A stretch of DNA of 64,000 bases from Hyphomonadaceae bacterium. Its GTDB lineage: Bacteria > Pseudomonadota > Alphaproteobacteria > Caulobacterales > Hyphomonadaceae. The stretch spans positions 310,001 through 374,000 of the forward strand of contig JANSYM010000002.1 of assembly GCA_024742355.1 (NCBI GenBank), given 5' to 3'. The notes beneath the pieces are model-generated. The model was not told the origin of the DNA. It made no database searches and saw nothing but the letters and a program-made list of their open reading frames with translations. This document shows, one piece after another, positions 8,419 to 17,673 of this stretch; the stretch's first letter is position 1, and each line of letters opens with the position of its first letter. Made by a program: the position numbers and the translations under genes.

Positions 8419-8584
8419 ATTGCCCAATCCCATTAACAAAGTCGGCCCAGATATTAACCGTACTGAAAATCGGTGCTGGGCCTTAACAACCTCCTAAGAC
8501 CGAAAACTGAGTCCGCCGTGCGCGGGCTTAAATTTCCGTCATTAAGTTTTGAGGCTTGATTTTGTTAATGAAACTGGTGGGGCG

Positions 8585-10147
8585 CTATTCCCACTCAATC
8601 GTCCCGGGCGGTTTTGAGGTGATGTCATAGACCACCCGATTCACGCCTTTGACTTCATTGATGATTCTCGTCGCCACGCGGCCGAGGAAATCATGCTCAA
8701 ACGGGAAATAGTCCGCCGTCATGCCGTCTGTAGAGGTTACCGCGCGCAAGGCGAGGACGTTTTCATAGGTCCGCTCATCGCCCATCACGCCGACTGTGTT
8801 TACAGGCAGCAACACCGCGAAGGCCTGCCAGATTTTGTCATACAGCCCGGCATTTCGCAGCTCTTCCAGATAAATCGCATCGGCCTTGCGCAGCGTGTCG
8901 GCTTTGTCGCGCGTAATCTCGCCCGGAATACGAATGGCGAGGCCCGGGCCAGGAAATGGATGACGCCCGATAAACGCGTCCGGCAGGCCAAGCTCACGCC
9001 CAAGCGCGCGGACTTCATCCTTGAACAGGTCCCGCAGCGGCTCAACCAGCTGCATATTCATGCGCTCCGGGAGGCCGCCAACATTGTGGTGGCTCTTGAT
9101 CGTCACTGAAGGTCCGCCAATCGCGCTGACACTCTCGATCACGTCCGGATACAGCGTGCCCTGGGCGAGGAAATCGGCGCCGCCAATCTTCTTCGCTTCT
9201 TCCTCGAACACATCGATGAACAGTTTGCCGATAATCTTGCGCTTGCGCTCCGGGTCGCTGACGCCGTCCAGTTCGCCGAGGAACAGGTCTGAGGCATCCA
9301 CATGCACGAGCGGGATATTGTAATGCTCGCGGAACAGGCTGACGACCTGCTCGCTTTCATTCATCCGCATCAGACCATGGTCGACATAGACGCAGGTCAG
9401 CTGGCTGCCGATCGCTTCGTGAATGAGGACCGCAGCCACCGAACTGTCGACGCCGCCGGACAGGCCGCAAATCACGCGGCCGGAGCCCACCTGCTCGCGT
9501 ATTTTCTCAATCGCTTCGTCGCGATAGGCCGCCATGGTCCAGTCGCCTTTGAGGCCGGCAATCTTGTGGGTGAAATTCTCAAGCATTTTCGACCCGTGCA
9601 GCGTGTGCACGACTTCCGGGTGGAACTGAGTGCCGTAGAATTGCCGTTCGGGGTCCGCAATCACCGCATAAGGCGCCCCGGCGGATTTCGCGATGACGAA
9701 AAAGCCATTCGCCATTTCCGCGACATGGTCGCCATGGCTCATCCAGACCTGCTCGCCTTCGCCATCAAAGGACAGGCCGTCGAGGATGGGATCGTCGAGC
9801 ACCTTGTCGATAAAGGCGCGGCCAAACTCGCGGCTGGTGCCGCTTTCGACGCGGCCGCCGAGCTGCTCCATCATCACCTGCTGGCCATAGCAGATGCCGA
9901 GCACCGGAACCTTGCGACTGAACACGGCAGGCGGGACGCGCGGACTGTCCTCCCAGGTCACACTGGCCGGACCTCCGGAGAGGATAACCGCCTGCGGATT
10001 ATAGCTTTCCAGAAAGCCGTCATCGACCTTGTTGAAGGGGTGAATTTCGCAATAAACGCCGCTTTCTCTCAGCCGGCGCGCGATGAGCTGCGTCACCTGG
10101 CTGCCAAAGTCGATAATCAGGGCGCGTTCGTGTTTGTTCTCAGCCAT
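8585..10147 (-). CDS. guaA: GMP synthase (glutamine-hydrolysing)
   Basis: 520 aa, the usual full length. It converts XMP plus glutamine and ATP to GMP in the cytoplasm. The N-terminal class I amidotransferase domain has the nucleophile motif GICYGQQ and a His-x-Glu in FHPEV. The ATP pyrophosphatase domain has the P-loop SGGVDSS, and the C-terminal dimerisation domain ends in the conserved KPPGTIEWE. Stands alone on the minus strand. Confidence 0.98.
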   Translation of the reverse strand: MAENKHERALIIDFGSQVTQLIARRLRESGVYCEIHPFNKVDDGFLESYNPQAVILSGGPASVTWEDSPRVPPAVFSRKVPVLGICYGQQVMMEQLGGRVESGTSREFGRAFIDKVLDDPILDGLSFDGEGEQVWMSHGDHVAEMANGFFVIAKSAGAPYAVIADPERQFYGTQFHPEVVHTLHGSKMLENFTHKIAGLKGDWTMAAYRDEAIEKIREQVGSGRVICGLSGGVDSSVAAVLIHEAIGSQLTCVYVDHGLMRMNESEQVVSLFREHYNIPLVHVDASDLFLGELDGVSDPERKRKIIGKLFIDVFEEEAKKIGGADFLAQGTLYPDVIESVSAIGGPSVTIKSHHNVGGLPERMNMQLVEPLRDLFKDEVRALGRELGLPDAFIGRHPFPGPGLAIRIPGEITRDKADTLRKADAIYLEELRNAGLYDKIWQAFAVLLPVNTVGVMGDERTYENVLALRAVTSTDGMTADYFPFEHDFLGRVATRIINEVKGVNRVVYDITSKPPGTIEWE

Positions 10148-10191
10148 GCGGCCCTTTAGCTGAGTCCCGTCTCGGGCTCAACCGGGCTGTA

Positions 10192-10854
10192 TCAGGACCC
10201 GAAGGGTGAGCTCGGGCGACGACGTCCGAACAGACCACCGCCATCTTGCACCAGCGGCGTCGCTTTCTTGCGCGCCAGCGCGGGTTTGTGCACCGGACGC
10301 GGCTTCTGGCGCGATGCACTCGGCGTCGCAGGAACAGCGCGCGGTTGCTCCGGCTTGGCGCTTTGTCGGGGTGTCGGCGCAGGAAATGGGACCGGCGGCT
10401 GCGCGACTTCGACCGCTGTATCGGCCGGCACATGTCCGGCCTTGTAGGCTTGCATCAGCAAAGCCAGGCGTTTTGCCGGAATGCCGACCGCTGGAATGGA
10501 ATGGGTGCCACCGGCCAGGAACTTGGCCGCCTTGCCCATCGTCGTGCCCTCTTTGTTGACATGCGTGAAGGACACCATGTTCGCGGCAGTCACGACGCCG
10601 GACTTGATCTTGCGGGTACGGAAGTCGCCAATATCATCCCATTTATAGGATTTCTCCGACCACCAATTGCGAACGGTCAGGCCATCATGCGACAAGGACA
10701 GGCGCTGCAATACGCCTGAGCCGGTGAGGACAAAAAACACGGCCAGGATGAAACCAAAGCCCGGCACCAACAGAAATGACGCGGCAGCGCCTGCAAACCA
10801 TTTCCATGCGGTGGGTGTCAGCGTAGTGACGCCGTTCTCAGTCTTTACTGCCAT
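10192..10854 (-). CDS. Membrane protein with PH-like domain and basic Pro/Ala-rich tail
   Basis: About 220 aa from the ATG at 10854 (GGAGG lies upstream; an earlier in-frame start at 10869 is less likely). Two hydrophobic stretches at about residues 18-45 are followed by a region resembling bacterial PH-like domains (LSHDGLTVRNWWSEKSYKWDDI). The last 70 residues are rich in Pro, Ala, Arg and Lys and look disordered. The function is not known. Separated from guaA by 44 bases; same strand. Confidence 0.6.
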   Translation of the reverse strand: MAVKTENGVTTLTPTAWKWFAGAAASFLLVPGFGFILAVFFVLTGSGVLQRLSLSHDGLTVRNWWSEKSYKWDDIGDFRTRKIKSGVVTAANMVSFTHVNKEGTTMGKAAKFLAGGTHSIPAVGIPAKRLALLMQAYKAGHVPADTAVEVAQPPVPFPAPTPRQSAKPEQPRAVPATPSASRQKPRPVHKPALARKKATPLVQDGGGLFGRRRPSSPFGS

Positions 10855-10936
10855 TATTCGTCCTCCCAATCAGGGGGTTATGGCAGATCCGGTTGAAAGT
10901 GAGGCAAATCCGGGCGCGCAATTTACGCCGGGTGCA

Positions 10937-12244
10937 TTAACCGTGTTTTCTCAGCACCGCGAAGAAGAAACCGTCCGTTCCAGCGCTGCGCGGCGTCAGG
11001 CGTACGCTGCCCGACGGCCCCTGCCCCGCTTTGATGACGGCAATGCCTTCATCGGTCAGCAGGTCGCTTTCACTGGCATGCTGAACCGCGTCTTCCTGCG
11101 TCCACCCTTCGTTCGCGGCGAGGAACGCATCGACCCGGTCCTCGTCTTCCTCGACCAGGAAAGAGCAGGTCGCGTAGAGCAAGCGCCCGCCAGGTTTCAC
11201 ATAAGCCGCTGCCTTGGACAGCACTTCGTCCTGTTGCTCGATCCGCGTTGCGAGGGATCTGGGTTTGACCCGCCACTTGGTGTCCGGGCGTCGGCGCCAG
11301 GTTCCGGTTCCGGTGCACGGCGCGTCGACAAACACGCAATCCATTTGCCCGGCGAGCGCTTCAAGCGCTTCCGGCTCACGCGGATGCAGCAGTTGTACAT
11401 TGTGCGCCCCCGAGCGCTTCAAACGCGGAATGATGGCGCTGAGGCGCCGTCCATCAATATCATAGGCGAAGACCTGGCCTTTTCCGCCCATCGCCGCCGC
11501 AAGCGCCAGCGTCTTGCCGCCGCCGCCAGAGCAATAATCGAGGACCTGCTCACCAGGTTTCGCATTGGCCGCGGCCGCTGCAATCTGCGACCCGGCATCC
11601 TGCACCTCGACCCAGCCTTTTGAGTAAGCCGGAATATTATCCAGGCTCGCCTCACGCTGTGACGGGTCACGGGCCGGAATGTGATAGGCATGTTTTAGCA
11701 GCCGCGACGGTTCCGCCCTGGCGCTGCGCAAGGGCCCGCCGGCTTTCTCGGCATCGACTTTCAGCGTGTTGACGCGCAAGTCGACATCAGCGCGAACCGC
11801 CATGGCTTGCCCTTCGACAGCCGCCAGTTCCCCGAACGCGCGTTGCATGTGCGGCGTCAGCCATTCGGGATAATCGCCGCTGACATGCGCCTCGGCCGTG
11901 ACATCCGGCGCCATGACCAGACGCTCGCGCTCCTGCAGGGTCAGCGCACTCGGGGCGTGCTGCTCGTCCATGGCCTCATCAATGCGGCGAATGTCCCAGT
12001 TCCAGGCAAAGCTGAGCGCGCCGAGCACAAGCCCGCGCGGCGTATCATCGCCCATTGCATGGGCAATCGAATTGCGTTTGCGCAAAGCATCCAGGACCAG
12101 GCCTGAAACCCAGGCACGGTCTTTCGAGCCCGCATACCGCGCCCGCTTGCCCCAGTCGCGCGCCGCGACTTTGACCGGCTGGTGCCGCCCCAAAACATCG
12201 CTCAGAACGTCAATCGCTGCTGCTATCCGGCCACCATCACGCAT
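10937..12244 (-). CDS. RsmB/NOP-family rRNA cytosine-C5 methyltransferase
   Basis: 435 aa. An N-terminal NusB/RsmB-like helical part is followed by a SAM-dependent methyltransferase domain. SAM motif I appears as VLDYCSGGGGKTLALAA, the DAPCTGTG motif holds one conserved cysteine, and ATCSF holds the catalytic cysteine. It probably methylates a cytosine in 16S rRNA, but the exact target cannot be assigned. The start at 12244 is preferred over the upstream ATG at 12334 because GGAGAG sits just upstream and homologues begin close to RIAAAIDVL. Confidence 0.88.
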   Translation of the reverse strand: MRDGGRIAAAIDVLSDVLGRHQPVKVAARDWGKRARYAGSKDRAWVSGLVLDALRKRNSIAHAMGDDTPRGLVLGALSFAWNWDIRRIDEAMDEQHAPSALTLQERERLVMAPDVTAEAHVSGDYPEWLTPHMQRAFGELAAVEGQAMAVRADVDLRVNTLKVDAEKAGGPLRSARAEPSRLLKHAYHIPARDPSQREASLDNIPAYSKGWVEVQDAGSQIAAAAANAKPGEQVLDYCSGGGGKTLALAAAMGGKGQVFAYDIDGRRLSAIIPRLKRSGAHNVQLLHPREPEALEALAGQMDCVFVDAPCTGTGTWRRRPDTKWRVKPRSLATRIEQQDEVLSKAAAYVKPGGRLLYATCSFLVEEDEDRVDAFLAANEGWTQEDAVQHASESDLLTDEGIAVIKAGQGPSGSVRLTPRSAGTDGFFFAVLRKHG

Positions 12245-12473
12245 CAAGGCTCTCCTTATCGAGCGAGGTGTGTACGCGGCGCGGCCGCCAATGCAAAGAG
12301 GCGGAAGTCGGTTGAGACTGTCAGAGAATGACAAAGGCTCATGATTACGCTTGTTTCATAGAGGCATTTTTGGCGACGCGGGCACTCCCGCGACGCATTT
12401 TGGAGTCTGCCTGACAGGAGACTGAGCTGCAATCGTGCATGAAAATAGACTGAGGGGCACAGAGGATGAAACT

Positions 12474-13511
12474 GTGGGCTCAGACTATACGATTGAAGTT
12501 AAACATCGATTGAATCTCGGCGCGACGCCGGTCGATGTCAAAACCCTGTCCTTCTCGACCCCGAAGCGGACCATCGCGAGCGTTCTGTCGGAGACACATT
12601 CGGTCTTGTTGTTTTCGATCGGCGATACATTCCCGACATCTCGCATTCTGGTCAACGAGGACCCGATCGAGATTTCGGGTGGTGGCCGGGATCTCGCTTA
12701 TGTCGCCTGCCGCGCCTCGCGCACCGTCGATGTGATTCGCAAGACCGGGTATTGCAAACGCATCGACCTCCCCGGGGAACCACAGAGTCTGGCCTGGAAT
12801 GGCAGTTACAATCCGACCCGGCAAAAGATCATGGTGACCTGCCAGATGCCGGGCACTGCTGACGGCGTCGTGGTTGTCATAGATGAAGAGACGCTGTCGA
12901 TCACCAATGTCCTGGAGGTCGGCAAACAGCCGCGCGGCATCAGCCTGGATTGGCGGCGCAAACACTTGCTGGTCTCCAATTATGGCAGCGACTCAATATC
13001 GATCATTGACCAGGCGGGCACCCGCGTGCTCGCGACGTTGCCGACTGCGGGCCAACCCAGATCCATCAATGTGTCCTGGTCCAACCCGCAGGATGTCATT
13101 ATTGCTCTCGGTGGCGGCGGTATTCTGCAGCGGATGGACGCGTCGCGTTTTCCCCCGACCCTTTCCGGACTCACGGCGCTCAAGAAACCGACAAAACCGC
13201 CAACCAGTCTGGCGCCGTATTGCTGCACGCCTTTGGACGAGGATGAATTGTGGCTGGTCCCTGATCAAAATGCCGAAGCCATCGCACTGGTTGTTTCAGA
13301 CGAACGGGAATTGAAACAGGTCGATTATTGCCGCCTCGGCACCGATGACAAAAGTGAGGAAGGCCTCGGACAGGTGGTGATTTCCGGCCATGGCCTGCCA
13401 GGCTCTCTTTGTATCGCCAATCGCAAGCGTAAAGAGCTGATGTTCGCGCGCATGCAGCGCAAGAAACGTCCGCTGTCGCCGCGCAGAGCGCCTAGCCGCG
13501 GAACGCGGTGA
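12474..13511 (+). CDS. YncE-like beta-propeller protein
   Basis: About 345 aa from the GTG at 12474, which has AGAGG about 9 bases upstream; a GTG at 12435 would add 13 residues. Repeated blade-like units are visible, for example VGKQPRGISLDWRRKHLLVSNY followed by GSDSISIIDQ, typical of 40-residue YVTN/YncE propeller repeats. No signal peptide is visible, so it may be cytoplasmic. Ligand unknown. The C terminus is very basic. Its last 20 bases overlap the convergent RidA gene. Confidence 0.7.
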   Translation: MGSDYTIEVKHRLNLGATPVDVKTLSFSTPKRTIASVLSETHSVLLFSIGDTFPTSRILVNEDPIEISGGGRDLAYVACRASRTVDVIRKTGYCKRIDLPGEPQSLAWNGSYNPTRQKIMVTCQMPGTADGVVVVIDEETLSITNVLEVGKQPRGISLDWRRKHLLVSNYGSDSISIIDQAGTRVLATLPTAGQPRSINVSWSNPQDVIIALGGGGILQRMDASRFPPTLSGLTALKKPTKPPTSLAPYCCTPLDEDELWLVPDQNAEAIALVVSDERELKQVDYCRLGTDDKSEEGLGQVVISGHGLPGSLCIANRKRKELMFARMQRKKRPLSPRRAPSRGTR

Positions 13512-13878
13512 CCTCAATCTCGATCAACATTTCCGCTTCGATCAATCCGGCAATGACCATGGTCGCGGCGGGTCGGACCTCACCGAGATACTGTTCCAGA
13601 ACCGGCTGCACCTGAGAGACCAGGCCGCGATCGGCGACCGTGTATTGTACGCGGGCAATGTCGCGCATTTCGAAACCGGCCTCGGCGAGAACTGCGGCAA
13701 TGGTTTCAAAGCAATTGCGCGCCTGATCCGCGATGCCCTCCGGCATCTGCATGGATGCATAGTCATATCCTGTGACGCCGGAGACGAAACACCAATCGCC
13801 CTGAACGATCGCGCGGGAATACCCCATTGTCTTCTCGAACGGCGATCCGGTCGAAATGAGTTGGCGAGACGAAGGCAT
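13492..13878 (-). CDS. RidA family (YjgF/YER057c/UK114) protein
   Basis: 128 aa, normal length for the family. RidA proteins hydrolyse reactive enamine/imine intermediates made by PLP enzymes. The conserved arginine in EVRPAATMV and the terminal IEIEVTAF block are present. The subgroup is not archetypal RidA, so the exact substrate is uncertain. Divergent from the MAPEG gene. Confidence 0.85.
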   Translation of the reverse strand: MPSSRQLISTGSPFEKTMGYSRAIVQGDWCFVSGVTGYDYASMQMPEGIADQARNCFETIAAVLAEAGFEMRDIARVQYTVADRGLVSQVQPVLEQYLGEVRPAATMVIAGLIEAEMLIEIEVTAFRG

Positions 13879-13946
13879 GGCGCGTTCCTTTGCTGATATT
13901 CCGAAGCGCTTTACACTGCCGACAGGATTATTGGGAGGCTAAATCC

Positions 13947-14357
13947 ATGCACACCGTCATCTTGATCTGTTCTGCCAGCCTGGCGGTCCTGACCCTCTTG
14001 CTGGCATTCTGGACCAGTGCGCAGCGCGGGGCGAGCAAGACCATCGCCTATGGCGCGCCGCTTGATCCGACCTCAACCATGGCCAAGGCGCAGCGCGCGC
14101 ACGGCAACTCCGCCGAATATACGGCGCTTTTTATCGGCCTGTTTCTGGTCGTTGGCTTTGCTTATCAGGGCCGCGACCTCGGCGCGCTGGTGACCTGGAC
14201 GATAATCGCGGTGACCGTCGCCCGCGTCATCCACGCGCTCGGCATCCTGACCTGTCAGACACTGGAAAAGCCACATATATTGAAAGCGATCGGCGCGCTG
14301 GTGACCTATCTCGGCGGATTGCTGCTGGCAGGCCTGGCGATTTCCCAGGCCTTGTAG
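13947..14357 (+). CDS. MAPEG family membrane protein
   Basis: 136 aa with four hydrophobic helices and the family pattern KAQRAHGNSAEYTALF. MAPEG proteins include microsomal glutathione transferases and related enzymes; bacterial members mostly have unknown substrates. The start at 13947 is chosen over 13890 because GGGAGG lies 8 bases upstream. It ends two bases from the convergent enoyl-CoA hydratase gene. Confidence 0.8.
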   Translation: MHTVILICSASLAVLTLLLAFWTSAQRGASKTIAYGAPLDPTSTMAKAQRAHGNSAEYTALFIGLFLVVGFAYQGRDLGALVTWTIIAVTVARVIHALGILTCQTLEKPHILKAIGALVTYLGGLLLAGLAISQAL

Positions 14358-14358
14358 C

Positions 14359-15156
14359 CTATTTGCCTTCGAAGGTCGGCGCGCGCTTTTCCAGGATCGC
14401 GTTGACGCCTTCAATGTGATCCTCGGTGTGGTGCATCATGGACTGCGCCGCTGCCGACATTTCCATGATCGTCTCATAGCTGGCCGTTGTTCCGTGGCGC
14501 AGCAGCGTTTTCGCGACGCGCAGGCTTTGTGGGGGCTGCGCCGCCATGCGTGTAGCCAGCGCCATGGCTTCGTCCATCAGCGTCTCGCCGGGCACGGCGC
14601 GGGAAATCAGGCCCCAGTCCGTAGCCGTCGCAGCATCGATGACATCGCCGGTAAACAGCAGTTCTGCCGCGCGGCTGGCGCCAATAATCCGCGGCAACAA
14701 CCAGGCGCCGCCATCACCCGGGATCAGGCCCAGTTTCAGGAAGGTGACACCGAACTTGGCTTTCTCAGACGCAATGCGAACGTCGGCCATGCAAGCGACG
14801 TCGCAGCCCAGACCGATCGCGGCGCCATTGACCGCGGCAATCAGCGGAACTTCCAGATTGTAGAGCGACTTCACGATCTGATGGATGTTCCGGCGATACC
14901 CTTCGCGCACCGAATAAGGAGAGCCGGCAAACGCACCTTTACGATCGCGCATGGCCTTGACGTCGCCGCCCGCCGAAAAGGCGCGTCCGGCCCCGGTCAG
15001 GACAGCGCAGCGGATCGCAGGGTCTGCTTCGATTTCGGCGCAGGCTGCAACAACGGCAGCCCCATCGCCCTCTTGTCCGAGCGCGTTCATCATGTCCGGC
15101 CGATTGAGTGTCAGGATGGCAATCGGACCTTGCTTTTCAAGCTGGATAACGGACAT
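14359..15156 (-). CDS. Enoyl-CoA hydratase/isomerase family protein
   Basis: 265 aa crotonase fold. The oxyanion-hole regions are FSAGGDVKAMRD (about residues 61-72) and AAVNGAAIGLGCDVA, followed by the conserved DGGAWLLPRIIG helix. One catalytic glutamate position reads D in PGDGG, a substitution seen in several crotonase subgroups. Probably acts in beta-oxidation or a side-chain degradation step; the substrate is not fixed. The two acyl-CoA dehydrogenases lie nearby on the same strand. Confidence 0.87.
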   Translation of the reverse strand: MSVIQLEKQGPIAILTLNRPDMMNALGQEGDGAAVVAACAEIEADPAIRCAVLTGAGRAFSAGGDVKAMRDRKGAFAGSPYSVREGYRRNIHQIVKSLYNLEVPLIAAVNGAAIGLGCDVACMADVRIASEKAKFGVTFLKLGLIPGDGGAWLLPRIIGASRAAELLFTGDVIDAATATDWGLISRAVPGETLMDEAMALATRMAAQPPQSLRVAKTLLRHGTTASYETIMEMSAAAQSMMHHTEDHIEGVNAILEKRAPTFEGK

Positions 15157-15253
15157 GGGCGGGCTCCTCAGATTAGACGTGCCCTGATTTGGCAGATGCG
15201 CCCTCTCCTGTCACCACTTGCCTTGCGGCAAGTCCTGTGCGGTTTTGTCCGGG

Positions 15254-15824
15254 ATGAACACGATCGCCCACGTCATCGTCGCCTGCGCGGCGCTCAGCCG
15301 CCCGCAAAGCCCCCCGGCGAAATCTCGCAGTCGTGGCCGGGGCGCTGGTACCGGATGCCTCCATGTTCGTGTTCTTTGCCTGGAGCCGCCTGAACGGCTG
15401 GAGCGGCGAGGAGACCTGGAATGTCCGCTATTGGATGGAGCCTTGGCAGATTATTGGGGCGATCTCGAATTCCTTTGTCCTGTTTGCTGCGCTGCTGGCG
15501 TTGGCGCTGTGGCGCAAATGGACGCTGATTGCGCTCGCCGCAGCAGCCGCCCTGCTCCACATCGCACTCGACTTCCCGCTGCATGCGGATGATGCGCACC
15601 GCCATTTCTGGCCGCTCAGCGACTGGCGCTTCGAGTCACCGGTTTCCTATTGGGATCCGTCGGCTAACGGCCTTATCGGCAACGCAATTGAGACAATGAT
15701 TGTGATCGCCGCCACCGTGCTGCTATGGCGCCGGTTTACGGGCCTGAAATCGCGGATCGTGTTGGCGATGCTGCTCGCCTTACAGGTGGCAATGCTGATC
15801 GCCTGGATCAGTTGGGCGCGCTAG
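15254..15824 (+). pseudogene. Polytopic membrane protein gene interrupted by a +1 frameshift
   Basis: Reading starts ATG at 15254 (MNTIAHVIVACAALSRP). Just after a six-C run at 15310-15315 the sense frame shifts to the one giving RNLAVVAGALVPDASMF and on to the stop at 15824. Removing one C restores a continuous frame (SRPQSPRRNLAVV). Joined, it is about 189 aa with four or five hydrophobic helices. It resembles small integral membrane proteins of the YbcI/YdjM (metal-dependent hydrolase-like) type, often misnamed as CobQ. A sequencing error in the homopolymer is at least as likely as true decay. Confidence 0.65.
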
Positions 15825-16380
15825 CCGCGTCGACTGCTTCAGCGTCTTGCCGCGTATAGGTCCCGGTGAACCAGGCCGCCCATTCATCCGTTTCGGCATT
15901 GTATTGCTCGAAATGCTGGGTGACGGTGCCGTCCTCGTTGGGCGTCCATTCCCCGGTGAACGGCGAAGACTGGCCGGTCCCGTGATAGGTAATCGAGCCA
16001 ATCAGCTTCATCGATCCGATCTCGGTCAGACCGCCCTCATAATCGATGATCGCGCCGGCGCTGACCCAGACCTGGCGCCACTTGTCCGTGTCAGGGTTAT
16101 AGTAATTATAGCTCTGCCCGGTTGTGCCGCCCGCAGAGGTCCAGGACTCCAGGAGCAGGCAACCACTTTCCTCGCGAGTGATGGAATTGGTCCCGGCGAA
16201 CTGTCCATTCGGTGCCGTGACGCGCCAGTCGCCGACCCAGAAATCGAAATCATGATAGGCGTCCGCCTGGCACGGCGGCGGAGGTGAGGCCGGCGCCTGC
16301 GCTTCGGGTGTTGCCTCCTGCGCCAACGCACATCCGGCCAGGGCAAGCCCGGCCCCCGCACTCAAAATCAATCGACGCAT
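15808..16380 (-). CDS. Putative lipoprotein, DUF1579-like
   Basis: 190 aa. The N terminus MRRLILSAGAGLALAGC has a lipobox (LAGC) with Cys17, followed by a Pro/Ala-rich linker. The body (YHDFDFWVGDWRV, then a beta-rich sequence) looks like a lipocalin/DUF1579-type barrel. GGAGG lies just upstream of the ATG at 16380. Likely outer-membrane or periplasmic; ligand unknown. It overlaps the convergent frameshifted membrane gene by 17 bases. Confidence 0.68.
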   Translation of the reverse strand: MRRLILSAGAGLALAGCALAQEATPEAQAPASPPPPCQADAYHDFDFWVGDWRVTAPNGQFAGTNSITREESGCLLLESWTSAGGTTGQSYNYYNPDTDKWRQVWVSAGAIIDYEGGLTEIGSMKLIGSITYHGTGQSSPFTGEWTPNEDGTVTQHFEQYNAETDEWAAWFTGTYTRQDAEAVDAASAPN

Positions 16381-16390
16381 GTCATCCTCC

Positions 16391-16428
16391 AAATGAAAAC
16401 CCTGCCGCGCAGTTTTACGCGGCAGGGT
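16391..16428 (-). terminator. Rho-independent terminator of the acyl-CoA dehydrogenase genes
   Basis: An 11-bp perfect stem (16399-16409 with 16418-16428) and an 8-base loop are followed, reading on the minus strand, by TTTTCATTT. It lies 60 bases past the stop of the downstream acyl-CoA dehydrogenase. Confidence 0.8.
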
Positions 16429-16488
16429 CATTTGTCAAATCTCATGCGCCAAACAGAGCCTCTGGCGCGTCAGACTGCAGGGCCGGTC

Positions 16489-17646
16489 TTATTCAGCCGC
16501 TGCCTGGAATTCGTCAGCGCTCAGCGCGGTGTACCGGCGCATATGGTGGTCGACATTGCCGAATTCGCTGTCGATCATGGTCAGGCGCTTGAAATAGTGG
16601 CCGACGGCCAGTTCTTCGGTCATGCCCATACCGCCATGGATCTGGATCGATTCCTGTCCGACAAAGCGGCCGGACTGGCCGATACGCACTTTCGCGGCAG
16701 ACGCGGCTTTCTTGCGCTCAACCTCATCTTCGCCAAGCTTCAGCGTCGCCATATAGGTCATCGAGATAGACTGCTCATGCTCCATGAACATGTCTACCAT
16801 GCGGTGCTGCAGCACCTGGAACTTGCCGATTGGCGTGCCGAACTGCTTGCGCTGACGCGAATATTCGACCGTCATCTGATGCGCGACGCCCATGGCGCCG
16901 ACGGCTTCTGCACAGGTCGCGGCGATGGCTTCGTCGACAACGGTTTCGATCAGCGGCAGGCCTTCGCCTTCGGCACCGATCAGCGCGTCTGCGCCGACAG
17001 ACACATTCTCGAGGTAAACCTCGGATGCGCGACGGCCATCGACGGTTGGATAGTCACGCGTGGTGACGCCGTCCGCGCCTTTGTCCACGATGAAGACCGA
17101 AATGCCACCCGTGTCACGGCGATCGCCGCCGGTACGCGCGGTCACGATCAGCTTGTCCGCCCATGGCGCGCCGATGACGACGGCCTTGTGACCGTTAAGG
17201 ACATAGCCCGATCCGTCTTTCTTGGCCGTGGTTTCGAGGTCGGCCAGATTGTAGCGTCCGCGTGGCTCAGCATAAGCAAAGGCAAACGTGCTGGCGCCGC
17301 CCATAATGGCTTGCAGGTGTTCTTCCTTCTGCGCGGCTGAGCCGGCATGCTTCAGGAATCCGCCACCGCAGACCACGCTTGGCACGAACGGCTCAACAAC
17401 CAGGCCTTTGCCGAATTCTTCCATCACGACCATGGCATCGAGCGGGCCGCCGCCGAGGCCGCCATCGTCTTCGCTGAACGGCGCCATGAACAGGCCGAGC
17501 TCAGCAAATTGCGCCCACATTTCGGGACGCCAGCCGCTGTCGCTTTTGACGACGGCGGTGCGGGTTTCGAAGTCATATTGCTCGCGGATCAGCCGTGCGA
17601 GGCTGTCGCGGATCATGGTCTGCTCTTCGGTGAAATTGAAATCCAT
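16489..17646 (-). CDS. Acyl-CoA dehydrogenase (second of a pair)
   Basis: 385 aa. Flavin-dependent alpha,beta-dehydrogenation of an acyl-CoA, electrons going to ETF. The N-terminal helical domain starts MDFNFTEEQTMIRDS; GMGVAHQMTVEYSRQRKQFG and QIHGGMGMTEE are the family's FAD and C-terminal signatures. It follows its partner by 27 bases. The pair may form a heteromeric enzyme like the alpha2beta2 ACADs known in actinobacterial sterol degradation (inference). Confidence 0.9.
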   Translation of the reverse strand: MDFNFTEEQTMIRDSLARLIREQYDFETRTAVVKSDSGWRPEMWAQFAELGLFMAPFSEDDGGLGGGPLDAMVVMEEFGKGLVVEPFVPSVVCGGGFLKHAGSAAQKEEHLQAIMGGASTFAFAYAEPRGRYNLADLETTAKKDGSGYVLNGHKAVVIGAPWADKLIVTARTGGDRRDTGGISVFIVDKGADGVTTRDYPTVDGRRASEVYLENVSVGADALIGAEGEGLPLIETVVDEAIAATCAEAVGAMGVAHQMTVEYSRQRKQFGTPIGKFQVLQHRMVDMFMEHEQSISMTYMATLKLGEDEVERKKAASAAKVRIGQSGRFVGQESIQIHGGMGMTEELAVGHYFKRLTMIDSEFGNVDHHMRRYTALSADEFQAAAE

Positions 17647-17673
17647 AAGTCTTCCTCCTGTTGCCCGGTCGCC

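Noticed and set aside
12376-12396. GCGGG..CCCGC hairpin as a terminator
   Set aside because: Not followed by a T run, and it lies between divergent genes, where no terminator is needed.
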